NCBI GenBank assembly: GCA_036874045.1 | Contig: CM072336.1 | Location: forward strand, 21,899,501-21,963,500 | Direction of reading: 5' to 3' | Source of the DNA: Cymodocea nodosa | Taxonomy: Eukaryota > Streptophyta > Magnoliopsida > Alismatales > Cymodoceaceae | Length of the DNA stretch: 64,000 nucleotides | In this document: positions 46,871 to 59,000 of the stretch, piece after piece | Numbering within the stretch: position 1 is the first letter of the stretch | Layout of the letters: each line of letters starts with the position of its first letter | Notes under the pieces: generated by a model | The model's input: the letters and a program-made list of their open reading frames with translations, nothing else | What the model was told of the DNA's origin: nothing | Database searches by the model: none | Position numbers and translations under genes: made by a program

Positions 46871-47457
46871 ATGGTGAGAATGGATTGAATAAAATTATTG
46901 CATCACAAAGAATTAAATTTAATAAATTTAACCTAGGGTATGCTACTTCAAATAAAACTCTTTACCATAGTGGTATTATTTAATTTTATAGAGATGATAC
47001 TACTATATTTACCATAAAAAGAAGATCTAGATTAATGCGACTATCAAATGATGATAAATTTAATATTTTCAAGACTAACATTTTTGGACTTCAAAAAATG
47101 TAGATATCAAAATCCTTTATTTCTATATGATTTGTAAGAGAAAAAAGGAGAGGAGCAATAGGACAATGTTTGCTTGAAATGCATAAGATTGAAATACTGG
47201 AAATTGAAAAAACTCTCTAATATAGGTATCTAGGGGGAGCTAAACAATTAATAATTGATCTTAGTAATTACATTTGGTCTACATTGTTGTATAAAAGAAG
47301 AAGAGATTAGATGAAATTATAAGCACTAAGAAAATAACTATAAAGGAGTGAAATTGTGTCAAGATAGAAACTATAGAAGATGTGGAGCATAATTATGGTA
47401 GAATTTTAACATATAGTAGATATGGAAATTACAAAAAGTGTGCCTAAATTAAGACAT
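46871..47457 (+). pseudogene. Sirevirus-like gag/pol junction remnant
   Basis: An open stretch of about 40 codons reads NGENGLNKIIASQRI then KFNKFNLGYATSNKTLYHSG, resembling the Sirevirus gag C-terminus (L..IL..QK....K.GLG). A purine tract TAGGGGGAGC lies near 47229. The Harbinger element at 47461 interrupts this sequence, and its continuation is at 52061. Confidence 0.5.
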
Positions 47458-47619
47458 TTAGGGGGGGTTAGTGCCTGACGGAATTCAGTTGACGGAAAGG
47501 AAAATTGCTGAATTCCGTTAGAATAATGTTAGTGTGCATTACACTTGACGGAAAGGAAAGTCAGATTTTACCGTTGTATAAAATCTGAAAATTTCCTTTA
47601 CCGTCGAATATTTTCTAAT

Positions 47620-47845
47620 CACCTCCGTTTAGAAAAATTTCTCTCGCGCGAAACCCTCGACCGAGACTTCGCGACGTTCGCCTGCGAAGGATTCACCGTC
47701 AAAGCTTCTCTCCTTCTTGCGCCTGCATCGGTAGTGACTCGGTCTCGTGCCCGACAAAAGCTCTAGACTCCTCTCCACGCTGGTCCTCGCTCCCTCTAGC
47801 CTGCGATTGACGGCGCCTGCTAACATTTCCCTCCAATAGCTCGAG
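47620..47845 (+). promoter_or_regulatory. GC-rich leader of the complete Harbinger, likely 5' UTR exon
   Basis: This CpG-rich tract (TCGCGCGAAACCCTCGACCG and following) ends in CTCGAG then GTATGTGG at 47846, a good splice donor. The next strong acceptor before the ORF1 start is TTATGTAG at 49157, four bases upstream of the ATG. I infer a 5' UTR intron of about 1.3 kb (47846-49157). Short open frames here on both strands are probably not genes. Confidence 0.45.
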
Positions 47846-49160
47846 GTATGTGGTACTTGATCGACTGGTTTTCCAAGGGCTTATTGTGGTTGGTTGCTTC
47901 AATTGGGTCGATTAAATTATTTGGATGCGATCTGATGGATGTGTTGGGGTGTGAGTTTTCATTTAATTTTTTTTTCTGGTTTTGGAGATTTAGGTGCAGA
48001 TTTCTTGAGACTCGAGAGTAGATTGGCAACCAATTTTCTCTGGTTGGTGTAGATTTCTTTTCTGTTCTCGACTGTTTTTTGTTTCCAACGATTTCCCTTC
48101 TTTGAAAGCCAGAATCTTGAATGTTTATTGTACTTATTTTCAGCATCTAGGAGATTGATGTGGGATATTGTACATATTTGATGTGCGATTTTTTTGTGGG
48201 TTGCTTCTTTTGGTTTGATTATCTCTCTCTATAGTCATCTCCGAAAATTTTTGCAATTTGCATATTCTCTATCTTAAGCTTTATGGAGTATTGCTGGTCC
48301 ATGGACATTCATGGCAGTGTCATAAATCGCAGGAACTGGACTTCGTTTTTGTAAGTGCATACTATTACAAAGGACAAGTAAAATGTGAGAGTGAAAAAGT
48401 GTGTAGAAGAGGAGCAAGAGAAAATGCAGTGAAAATGTGTGAAGTAAAGAGGAGCAAGAGAGGGAAAAAAGTGGAGGAAATAAAGGAAAAAGTAAAAAAG
48501 AGAAAAAATGTAGAAGAGTATGTTATTTCAATCAAATACGTAATGTGCATTTTTGCTTGCGTTAAGCTAATACAATGTATGTTTGCTGCTGCTCGGAGCT
48601 CGATTATTTGAGTGTCAATTGCAAGTGATCTTACTATGTTGAGCTTGATTTTAAAAATACTTGATTTTAACCAATTTTTACAATCTGGAAACTGAATCTT
48701 TGACTAGACAGTGCATATTCAATCGTTGTTTGTGCTTTGTTAACTATCAATCATAGAGGGAAGAAAGTAGATTGAAAGAGTTGCAATAAATAAGCTATCA
48801 ACCTGTTAGATATCCAAGGTTTGTATTGTTAATAAGAAAGAGTTGGCATGTTATTCTTAAAAGACAAATATTTGATATGAAGAATAAATATTTCTAGTTG
48901 ACATGTTTTGTATTATTCATATCTATGATTGTGTTATTTTGTCATTTATTATATTTTGTTAATATCATATTCTTCTTTGCAATATGGTTAAGCAAGTCAT
49001 CATCTTTTAAAACTATAGGATCATTGCATCAGATGCTCCAAAGGTTATTATTTTGCTTTCATTTTCAAATATTGAGTAGATTGACAAAATATATTATGTT
49101 TTTGCAAATCTCATAATCTTCTGTCGGAGCAGTTAATTAATATTTGATCTTATGTAGTAA

Positions 49161-50151
49161 ATGAGTACTCCTGATAGAGGACAGAGTAATGTTGGACGAA
49201 CTTATATGACTTGGAATGCTGATGCAGATGCATTCTTTTTAGATATTTTGTCAGAAGTATCAAATGAGGGAAACAAAAAAACCCAAGATGGAAAGATAAA
49301 AGGGAGCACTTAGGATGAAGTAGTTGAAAAATACAATAATAGAAGGAATGCATGTATTACAAAGAAGAATGTGGAAAGTCGTTTAAAGACATGGAGACAA
49401 ATTTATCATAACTACTTAAAAATTACAAATCAGAGTGGATGGGGATGGAATTTCATACAAGGGTATATTGACATAGATGAAGAGATATGGAATGAGTTTA
49501 TTAAGGTAAGATTTTTATTTACATACTTTAAGATTATCTCAATTGTATTGAATTTTTCTTAATATATATTGTAATTTTATGTAGGCACATCCAGAGTGTG
49601 AAAGTTGCAAGGGAAAATCATGTTTGATTTATGAACAATTACAGCTCATTTTTGAAGGTACTATGGCTAGTGGAAATATGTCTAGACAGGCAGAAGAAGT
49701 AGACATTGTACCAAATTCTCAAGTTCCAAATACATTTACTCCAAACATTACACAAGATGGAATGGACCTCGATTCTGACATACCTCCTAGTTCAGGAGGA
49801 AGTGCACATGTTCCATTGGAGCAAAGGAAAAAGGGGAAGCGAGCACGCCCTCATGCAGAATCTCAACAAATGATAGCAGAAAGTTTGAAAGATACGTCAC
49901 GAGCTTTTCTTACTTTGTGTGAACAAGATACTGTTAATGGTGAGGTATATAATGAACAAATGAGAGAGATGGTTCACATACATAAGGAGATGTTTGTATG
50001 TAAGAAGGAAATGTTTGCATGGAAGAAGGAAATGTTTGCATGGCAAAAAAAGTCTAAGTCTTTTTTAGATGAAGCTATTGCTTCAATATTTGAGATTGAA
50101 GACCTATCTATGACTAATCAATATAAAGCTACTCAATTATTCCAAAAGTAA
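49161..50151 (+). pseudogene. Harbinger ORF1, Myb/SANT-like DNA-binding protein, one nonsense codon
   Basis: Two exons, 49161-49505 and 49585-50151, with GT-AG borders; 303 codons before the stop. Exon 1 holds the Myb/SANT-like domain: TYMTWNADADAFFLDILSE (residues 15-33), then STxDEVVEKYNNR, VESRLKTWRQIY, and GWGWNFIQGYIDIDEEIW. Exon 2 starts AHPECESCKGKSC, then a basic KKGKRARPHAESQ (a possible nuclear signal), and ends in a repeat tail KKEMFAWKKEMFAWQKK with FEIEDLSMTNQYKATQL. TAG at 49311-49313 replaces a residue that is Trp in this domain family (one base change from TGG). Known for the superfamily: ORF1 binds DNA and helps the transposase enter the nucleus. Confidence 0.8.
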
Positions 50152-50433
50152 GAAATCAGTAAAATTTTTCTATCAATTCCAAAAAAAATGCGACAAGGAT
50201 GGTTGAAGTTTCACTTAGAAAAGATGATTTACATGTTTTTTTTTTGTATTAGATGTATGATGTAACTACTTTTTGTTTGGACAAGGAAATGTGGAATGAT
50301 ATTATTATTGATGTTTGTTTATCATATTTGTTTATTGATGTATTATGTTCTATTAATTGTGGAATGATTTCATGTAATATGTTTATTTGTATTACAACCT
50401 TGTAATATGTTTCGACATGAAATTTTGTAGGTG

Positions 50434-51747
50434 ATGATGAATTTTAAAGAGGATTTTGACGAACTAGTAAATAATACATTGATGTTATTTGAAGAAGAGG
50501 AAGAACATGTTAGAAGAAGGCGAAGACGTTTACTTACTTTTTGGAATATTTTAGCAAGGATTGCAAGTACCTCAACTTTGTTTTCAAGTACAAGTCATAT
50601 TTATAGTAAAGAAGGTGCAGATTATATAAGAATATTACTAGATCTTTCTTTACCACATCAAGTTTATAATTGTCGAAAGATTTATAGAATGAGTCAAAGT
50701 GTTTTTAAGGGTTTTTGTGAATTAATGAGGAGGGAAGAAGTCCTGAAAGATACCAACAATATCAGTGTAGAAGAGAAGTTTGCCATGTTCCTTGTGACAG
50801 TTGGGCAAAATCAAAGGTATGGAGTAACTATAGAACGATTTAGTCGATCAAGTTGGACAGTTAGTAAATACTTTAATGAAGTCTTGAATGCTGTATTACG
50901 ACTAAATCATATTCTTTTAGTAAGACCTTCATTTGAAACACCAAGTCAAATTCGTCAAGACTCAAATGTGTACCCATATTTTAAGGTACATTTCCACACC
51001 TTTGGTGTTTCCTTATCTTTAATGTTATTTTAGTCAATATCAAAATAAAAATGCATGTTTATAGGATTGTATTGGAGCTATTGATGGTACACATATCAAA
51101 GCAATTATTTATGGACAAGAAACAGCAAGATTTAGGAACATGAAAGGTGAATTATCTCAAAATGTAATGGCAGCATGTAATTTTGATATGGAATTTACAT
51201 ATATTTTAGCTGGTTGGGAAGGATCAGCTGCTGATGCTCGTATTCTCCAAGATGTAGTTACTAGACCTAATGGTTTTTAAGTTCCACCAGGTAAATGTGT
51301 TTTCCACTTCTACAAGTTATGAATACATCACCATACTAATTTTTTTTTTATACAGGTAAGTTTTACTTAGTTGATGTTAGATATCCAAATCGACCAGAAT
51401 ATATTTGTCCATATCGAGGTGTAAGATACCATCTATCTGATTATGTTAATGATAGAGTTCCTCGTAATGCTGTAGAAAATTTCAACTATAGACATTCACA
51501 ACTGAGAACAGTCATTGAGCGTACATTTGGAGTTGTGAAACATCGATTCTCAATATTACGTGGTCAAATGCCATATCCATATGAAACACAAGTAAAGATT
51601 GTCATCGCATGTTTTTTGCTTCATAATTTTATTCGTAAGACTGATAAGGAAGATTTACTTGAGGACCTACTAGATGAGTTGGAAGAGTTAAATATTATTG
51701 ATGACATACAACCAATGGGAGAGATACATATAGAAAGCAATGCCTAG
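50434..51747 (+). pseudogene. Harbinger transposase (DDE_Tnp_4), one nonsense codon
   Basis: Three exons with GT-AG introns: 50434-50985, 51065-51290, 51356-51747; 389 residues if read through, near the usual 380-450. Start chosen as the ATG of MMNFKEDFDELVN. Features: acidic/basic stretch EEEEEHVRRRRRR (residues about 21-33); LPHQVYNCRKIYRMS; ISVEEKFAMFLVTVGQNQRY; SWTVSKYFNEVL; then the catalytic core: first Asp in GAIDGTH, second Asp in SAADARIL, Glu in VIERTFGVVKHRF. All three catalytic residues are present. The only disabling change seen is TAA at 51278-51280, where aligned copies have Lys (FKIP at 30312 on). The spliced reading is otherwise open, so loss of function looks recent. The stop leaves out the catalytic Glu. 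Confidence 0.85.
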
Positions 51748-52060
51748 GTTCGAATGACTCAAGAACAAAGAAAAGAAATGGCAGATAAGATGCGAGAAGA
51801 TATGATGATGGCAATGTGGGATGGAAGAACTGGATGATATTATTTCGTATTATAATATTTCAATTAAGATGTATTTGTATTTTTCAAATATTAGTTGTAA
51901 TAAATTTTTGTCAGAATTTCCATCAAAATTTTTCGTCCTGCACTAAACCCCTCTCAGAATTTTTCTTTTTGTTTCCGTTACAAATTTTCCATTTCATTTC
52001 TGTCAGAATTTTCCTTTTCCTTTCCATCAGAATTTTTCGTCATGCACTAACATACCCTTA

Positions 52061-52792
52061 AGGGGAGAAATTAACCAAATTTAGGGGGAGCTAACTTATG
52101 GGGAGAGTTGTGATATAGGGGGAGCTTATCTCTATCATTTAACAATTGGTATTAATCTTTACTTGAAATCAAACAATGATTGAAAAGTGGTTTGACTAAA
52201 AAGTGGTTGACAACATTTGCAAAATTTAACAAAGAAGAAAAATTTAGATATTAGAACATTGGTGAAATTGAAATATGCAAATATATGCATGGATTATTAA
52301 CTCTAAGGGAGAGCATACAATGGTATTAATCATTCTAAACAAGTGATAGCATTTTCAAAAGTATCAACAAGTGGTGTTAGCATTTTAATAAGAAACTCCT
52401 CTTGCATAATGATAAAAAAGGGGAAGAGTTTATAGCTATCATACAATCATGGAACTTTAACCCAAAAAGGGAAAGAGTTCATAATAAAGGGAGAATTCAA
52501 ATATAAATTTAGTTTCAATAAGTGCAAATTAAATACACAAGGAAGAGGAAGCATAATTGAATAAGAGAAACTCTAACATACAAATAGGGAGAAAATGATA
52601 TAAAAATGTTGAAGTAGATTTATAGTATTTTGAAAAAAGAATTTGCATATAATTTTGTGTAATTTCTATAAATTCTGTAATCATTTATAAATATTATTAT
52701 TTTATAAGTATTTCATGTATAGAAATATTCTAAGAAGTGAAATACATGTAATTTATTATAAAAAAATTTATCATTATCAAAAATAGGAAGAT
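52061..52792 (+). pseudogene. Sirevirus-like 3' internal region with repeated polypurine tracts
   Basis: The interrupted retroelement resumes with AAGGGGAGAAATT, then TTAGGGGGAGCTAAC (52082), ATGGGGAGAGTTG (52098) and ATAGGGGGAGCTTATC (52115). Repeated AGGGGGAG tracts upstream of the 3' LTR are, from memory, typical of Sireviruses. The stretch ends in ATTATCAAAAATAGGAAGAT just before the 3' LTR. No env-like reading is visible. Confidence 0.55.
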
Positions 52793-54236
52793 TGAAAAAA
52801 CCTCTGTACTTTGATAATGTAAAAATCTATATGAGAAAAATTATGTATTTCATAGATAAAGAAGAAAAATCATGAAAACAAAAATTACGCTAGAATAGAA
52901 GTAATTTTAGGCAATAGTAGTTTGGAAGGTTATTTAGATTGAATATTGAGTTAAGAAGATAACTATTTGAAAGCTTTGGATGGTAGGTTACAAAAAAGTT
53001 GAATATGTCAGATGACTTAGACCTAACGAATAACTATCCTATTGGATATTTGAACATGGTAAACTCATATAAAATCGACGAAAATTAAAGGTAAGAGACT
53101 TATTGTGTTATGAAATAACTTTACAAGTTTTATATTAGTTAGCACGAGAAAAACTCATAAGGTTAAAGATAACTTTACAACTTTTATTTGGAATTCATGT
53201 GAAAAACTTGTAAAGTTATAGATAACTCTACAACTTTTATATTTAGCTCACTTGCAATTGACTTAAGTGTCTAAGTATTAGCAAGACACTTAATGGCAAT
53301 AAAGAAAGGTTACTTCAAAAGTTAAAGGCAAAGAAATTGTTAAGTTATGAAATAACCTTATGACTTTTTAGCTTAAACTCAAGTGAAATTCATTGAGTTA
53401 ATAATAACTCTACGACTTCTACATGTGAGCTCATGTGCAACTCACTCAAGCATCAAAGTGATAGTTGATAGTCATGGTAACTCAAGGAATTGTGTTACTA
53501 ACTATTTGATAGAACACTTGACTATTATGCAATGATAACTTACTATATTTAGGACTATCAAGCTTAAGCAAGTACTATAGGTTGATCGACTTGGAGAATA
53601 GATGGTCATTGAATATACAAATATAAAAAAAATAAGATTACTCATTAAGTAGGGGGAGAGAGCTAGTGCATAAAGAAAATATACACTTAGAAATAGAGAA
53701 GATATTAAGAAAACTTCCACATAGAATTGCAAACATCTAAAGATCAGGTTCAACAAAGTTCTCTATGTGCGTTAACTTTGATTTGACAAGTTTGGTTGGT
53801 TTGTAGCTTCAACCTTAAAACCTTAGATCAGTTGGTTAGAGTTTTGATCAAAAAGCATGTGATTAGTTGGTTAGAGCTTCAACCAAAAAGCTCGTAATCG
53901 GTTGGTTAGAACTTCAACTAGAAAGCTTGTGATTGGTTGGTTGAAAGCTTTAACTTGAAAGTTCATTAGTATTGATTTTTACTTTGATCTGAAAATAAAT
54001 GATTGTAAGTCGTTGAACTTATTGAAGTCTAAGTTAAGTTTAAAGGTGAACTAACCATTAGTGGTGAATTATCTAAAAATTTATTATGTACTATTATTTA
54101 TTTTCTATTGTATATTTTTTTATTAATTCTATCATGATTACTAAATTAAATTATCTTATTGATTAAGTTAGAAATTGTTTAAAAAATATATACATAACCA
54201 TTCACCTTCTTTTTGTTGAGTTATACGATCTTAACA
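52793..54236 (+). repeat. 3' LTR of the Sirevirus-like element
   Basis: It begins TGAAAAAACCTCTGTACTTT directly after the purine tract AAAAATAGGAAGAT and ends TTATACGATCTTAACA. It is 1444 bp long. The tail CCATTCACCTTC...GAG..ATACGATC resembles the tails of the LTRs at 1342, 1502 and 46870. It holds many copies of AACTTTACAACTTTTAT/GTTAAAG-type words (53110-53420) and four GATTGGTTGGTTAGA units (53825-53945). Confidence 0.65.
53800..53960 (+). repeat. Tandem repeats in the Sirevirus-like 3' LTR
   Basis: Five imperfect units of 33-36 bp with the core GTTGGTTAGAGCTTCAACC and AAAAAGCTTGTGATTG lie between about 53800 and 53960. They are inside the LTR and could act as enhancer repeats; there is no evidence beyond position. 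Confidence 0.65.
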
Positions 54237-54261
54237 AAAACTAATAGTCTTTGTCCTCTTT
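54237..54261 (-). pseudogene. Harbinger transposase scrap, continuation beyond the retrotransposon
   Basis: These 25 bases follow in frame from the transposase start at 60776 on once the retrotransposon and one ATGCT are removed (EEEHDEA, stop, RGQRLLVF). They also abut the right end of the Sirevirus-like 3' LTR at 54236. Little can be said because of the short length. Confidence 0.5.
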
Positions 54262-54266
54262 ATGCT

Positions 54267-56002
54267 TGTGCGTGATTGATTAATATGTTATAATTAATTT
54301 AAATTAAATATTTTACATTTATAACTATAAGTGCACAATGCTCATTATATTAAGCATAGCTAGTACAAATTGATCTACAATGAGTTGGTTCAAAAAGATT
54401 TAAAAGTGGAACACCTAAATGCAATAAACCTCAATCGATAGAAAATGCACAAATTACCTATAGTAAAAAAAATGTGCAAGCTCTACAATGGTGTAGATTA
54501 TCTCTACAGAATTGTAGTGTGACAATTTATCCTAGTGTCCTTCGAAGAGATTAAGAACTTGTTGGCATTCAATTATTAGCATACTAAAAAAAATGTAAAT
54601 CATTGATTGGCTCAACCTTTTAATCCATAACTTACTAAAAATCCCATTGGAATCTCATTACAATGTAAAACAAAACCAAAGCATGCAACTACCTGATTTA
54701 TCAGTCAGTTAACACTATAATTATCTAAGGGAATTCAGAATGCCAAAGCATCTAGCTGAAAAATTCGAAGGGTTATCGGATATAAGTCATTGTTAAACTC
54801 GTAGAGTAAACGAATGTTCTATCGATAAAACTCAAAGGGTTATTGCAGCCATCTGACAACTTAATAGACATTCTCGTGCAATCTAGGCAAATAGAATAGC
54901 ACATATTGAAGGAGCATTCTGCAAAACTATCAAGTTAAATACAATAATCACAAAGGTAAACTGATCTTTCCTAAAACTATCTTATGTAAAATTACGTTAA
55001 AATCTAACTATAAATGAGTATAATTAATCACACTTATATAGTTGACGTAAAGTAGAAAATCATTGCATTTACATAATATGCATTCACGTGTTTTTACACT
55101 GTACAAGTTGAGATCGAAATTATAGGAGAATAAAAAGAATCTTCATAAGCCTACTATAAATGTCAATAATATAGTTAAAATGTTAGAACATAGCACAACA
55201 TGCTCTAACTTTGGCTTGTCCCATTCTCATTATACCTGAAGTGTGATCTGCTAAACTCATTCAATGCCTCCAAGCACCTAGTTCCACATTGCCTTGTCGC
55301 TTTACTTGTTGGAGTTGTCACCTTCAAGGTTGTTCGATAGAGACAAGCATGTGGCCTTGGTTGAATTACCTACAGATGTTGTCTACACCTCTGGGCCTTC
55401 ACTTAATAGTTTGTTCAGAAGCTCTCCAATTGACCTTATGGGTATCGCTGCCTCACTCAGGTGGAGAGGAGATCCCTTACTAATGAGAGTCTGAATATGG
55501 TGTCGACCAAGTAAACTCAAACAAATCTCCTCTTTCGTGAATACTAGCCTCTGCATAATGTCACCGATGCGAGTCCAATTGAGAGGCAAGGGAGTCTTGG
55601 AAGCAAAATTGGCCTAGTACTTAGCCTTACATGAAATGAGAAATATGAAGACCAACTTCTCTTCCTATTCTAACTTAGCTTATACAAGTGATGGTTTCCC
55701 TTTGAGAGTTGATGATTCCCATCACCTACAAAGAAATTTATTTTCTACGACAAAACATAACATAAGGTTAAAAAATAACAACACTAATCAATTATACATG
55801 TGTCATATAATGTCTCACAAGTGATATTTCATAATTAATAATTCATTCATATGTTTTATATTATTTAAGCCTATAATTCATGCATTTTTGTAAAAATAAC
55901 TAAAGCATGAATTTTCCTTTAAGTCTTGAGTTATATCATAATAAAGAGATTAATATGCATGAATTTATATGTTATAAAGTGCACAAATAAGTACTTTACG
56001 CA
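54267..56002 (-). repeat. 3' LTR of the coding-less retrotransposon
   Basis: On the plus strand it begins TGTGCGTGATTGATT and ends GTACTTTACGCA; 1736 bp. It is colinear with 59001-60770. It carries the antisense open frame discussed in the findings (55294-55494). Confidence 0.85.
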
Positions 56003-59000
56003 CCCTCACACTTAAACTTTGCTAATCCCTAACAAATACTTAGGTCTAATAAGATTAGAAACATCAAAAGCACATGCATGATTATTTATTTGACTAAATA
56101 AAAATAAGAGAAAACCTAACTCACTTTCATGAATCATGATTGCATTTAACATATATAACAAGCTTTTAAATCCTTAGGTCACAAGAATTTACAACAGATG
56201 TGGCCACAAAACTCTCAAAACATAAAGAATATCAATAAAAGAAAATAGCAATCACAATAGAAAAATGCAAATCAACACAGAAAACAAAGAAGAAACATGC
56301 CCGCAAGAACTTATACAATAGGTAATTTTTATCCTTTGAAACATATCTTTTCCATTTTCCTTCTAAATGAATTTTCCTCCTTCATGCTTTAAAAGATTAT
56401 TTAAGTTCTTAACTAAGGTTCACCTAAGAAAGTAGATACCATATATATGTGTGTGTAAAGGCCAAACTAGAAGATTTCAAAGTTGCTCACCCTACAATTT
56501 TAGGTAACTTAAACAATCTCCTAAGTTCTATCTTTAAATCACTTTGCCCCATTTATTTTGATTTTCATTTACTCTTTCTCTTTTTTCTTTTTCTTTTTTT
56601 TGAAGTTTTTTTTTTACTTTATTTCTTCCTCTCTTTTCTCACATTCCCTTTTTTGTATTATTCCTTACACTAGAACATCATTTTATGTGACTACAATCAT
56701 TTGTTTAGGGACAAGTCAGCTAGTTTACTAAATGTCCATTATATAAAAAGAATTTTTCCTTAAATCCTTTACTCTACCTTTCTCATGAGGCAACTTCTCA
56801 AATAGTCTTTTAGGCTATTGCAAAAATTACCCTTTTTAAGGAGTAAGTGTCCTATAATTTCTCCTAGTTAAGGCATTTGTGTTATTATGTATACTACATA
56901 TATATAAAGATATGGTGCACCTTAACTAAGTTCTTAATAATTTCTTTAAAATTTAGGGAAAGAATTCACTTATTAGGTCCATTTTAAAGATTTTGACTCA
57001 AAGTTTCAAAATTCCCTAATAAGGCTTATGGACATGAAATCCTAATAATAGAAACAACAAAAAAGAAAAATTCGTAAGACCTTCCCCCACATTTAAATTT
57101 TACATTGTCCCTAATCTATGAAATAGATCATGAAACCTAATAAAAGTGCAAGAATTGAAGTATGCGAAGAAGTCTACGAGAAAGAAAATAAAATTACAGA
57201 AAATAAACATTCAGAAAATAACATATACCCTCACACCTAGCATAAAATCCACATGCAATGAAATAAATACGTGACATGTAAAATATCATGCATGGTAAAA
57301 TAAATTGGTGATGAGCTTATACCTGCTTTACTATATACAATTGAAAATGGGATTAGGACAAAGTTGTGATTTCTGAAGTCTAATAAGAATAGATTGATGG
57401 ACAATCTATATACATAGTCATCCCCAAAAAAAAACCTTCCTTGAGTGAGTCCTTCGTATCATTTGGTTCTTATATAAAGATAGCACCTGCAAATGAAAAT
57501 AAATATAATCTTGTTGTTTTATTTTTACTCTGGTAATTATCATTTGTCCTCCCCATATTCAACAATAGGGTTCCTGAACAATACTGAAATTGTATTCAAC
57601 TTATCAACATGAAACAAGTACATAGCTTTTGAACATGTGATTCCCTGCATATGAAAGCTCACACAAAATATAAATTGAATCTCATTTAAATGTTTGTCCA
57701 TCCTACATTTTAGAAATGTTTTCTACATCTTGCTTAACATTAGTATTTGCAGACTGCATGACTGACCACCTAACCATCCAACAACTTATTGTCCTTACCT
57801 GTTTGGAAACAAGAAGAATAATTAAAATAATCTGTAAATTCATTTATTAGCTACTCATGATGAGTGATTAAAATCTGTAATCATTCAACTAAATACAAGT
57901 ACGTAAAAATATAAGTGACTATGTAATTCAAGAGAAAATATGACAACAAAAGAAGAAAAAAAAAATGCTGAGTATATACAAATGATATAACAAAATGGTT
58001 GTCCTTTTATCTGGACCCAGATGGTCCTACACCTTAAGCATCCTCTGCGAGTTCTACCTTGAATATCTTCTTGAATAGTTGTAGGCTCTAACTGCTATAG
58101 ACGTAGGTAAATAATTTGTATACAAGGCAAGTAAATATTCCCTCATACTTAACATGAATCCTATGTGCATATTTAAGAAGGAAACTCATATAAAAATGTA
58201 ATGCATGTAATAGATAAAGTAGGTGAATGCGTACTTGTCTTGCAATAGAATAATCTGAAAACATTACACCCAAATTAAACAAACACATATATATAATAAT
58301 AAAATAAGGTTACACTTCATGCCACAATTCAACTTCAACAAAATTTTTGGGCTAGTTCATTACAATTAAAATGGGGTTGGTATATACACTAGGGAACCAA
58401 CATGAGAAACAAATACAAGTTTATATAAGATAATCGTTTACTATTTTAGTTCACAGTTAAGCATGTATCATAATTAATTGGAACTAGTGTATGCTGGAAA
58501 TATAATGGCATAGTATATGAGTAGCACTCACATTATACCTAAAGATCATTATAAAAATAAGCATGTGCAACCTATTAGAATTCAAATTCAAATAGATCAA
58601 TCCAAAAAATTCAAGTGACCCAGTAAACTTCGAAAATGTATAAATTAATCAAGTGTAAAATATAAAGCAGTTAAGCTGATCATTAGAAAAGCATTAGTTC
58701 TTAAATTTTTTTTTTTTAACATGAGAAATTTTGTCATCTACAAACAGTCAAGCAGAAAACAAGATTTTAGGTTGGAAGAAGACAAGGCAAACATATTGGT
58801 GCACCTTCAATATGTCAACTTGTCATGCGCTAAGATAACCACTATACTAAAAATGATTTAAAACTCATGTCAATCATTACCATAGTAAAAGAAATTAGAC
58901 CAAAAATTACCCAAATCGACTAAAATGCATTTAATACACCTAAGGGTCTACTTTAAAAAAAAAAATTGACACCAACTCTTCAGCAACAGCAACAAAAACT
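56003..59000 (-). other. Internal region of the coding-less retrotransposon
   Basis: About 3 kb of AT-rich sequence. The largest open frames are 74 and 66 codons and resemble nothing known to me; the 74-codon one (56449-56673) is a Phe/Leu-rich product of a poly-T tract. The pyrimidine-rich tract at 56560-56650 is the most marked composition bias. Its length with coding absent fits a large retrotransposon derivative. Confidence 0.6.

Larger units (their letters stand above)
47461..52057 (+). mobile_element. PIF/Harbinger element, complete end to end
   Basis: The left end is GGGGGGGTTAGTGCCTGACG; the right end, reverse-complemented, is GGGTATGTTAGTGCATGACG, then GAA. TTA flanks both ends (47458-47460 and 52058-52060). 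The 4597-bp body has the two genes expected of this superfamily in the same orientation: ORF1 (Myb/SANT-like, 49161-50151) and the transposase (50434-51747). Subterminal repeats of GACGGAAAGGAAA and CCGTC/GACGG occur near the left end, and CGTCAGAATTTT-like words near the right. It inserted into Sirevirus-like sequence. It is the best preserved mobile element in the window, with only two nonsense codons seen in its genes. Confidence 0.9.

Noticed and set aside
48258..48611. Open frame of 117 codons within the complete Harbinger
   Set aside because: It lies in the inferred 5' UTR intron, is Lys/Glu-rich by composition, and has no counterpart in other copies.
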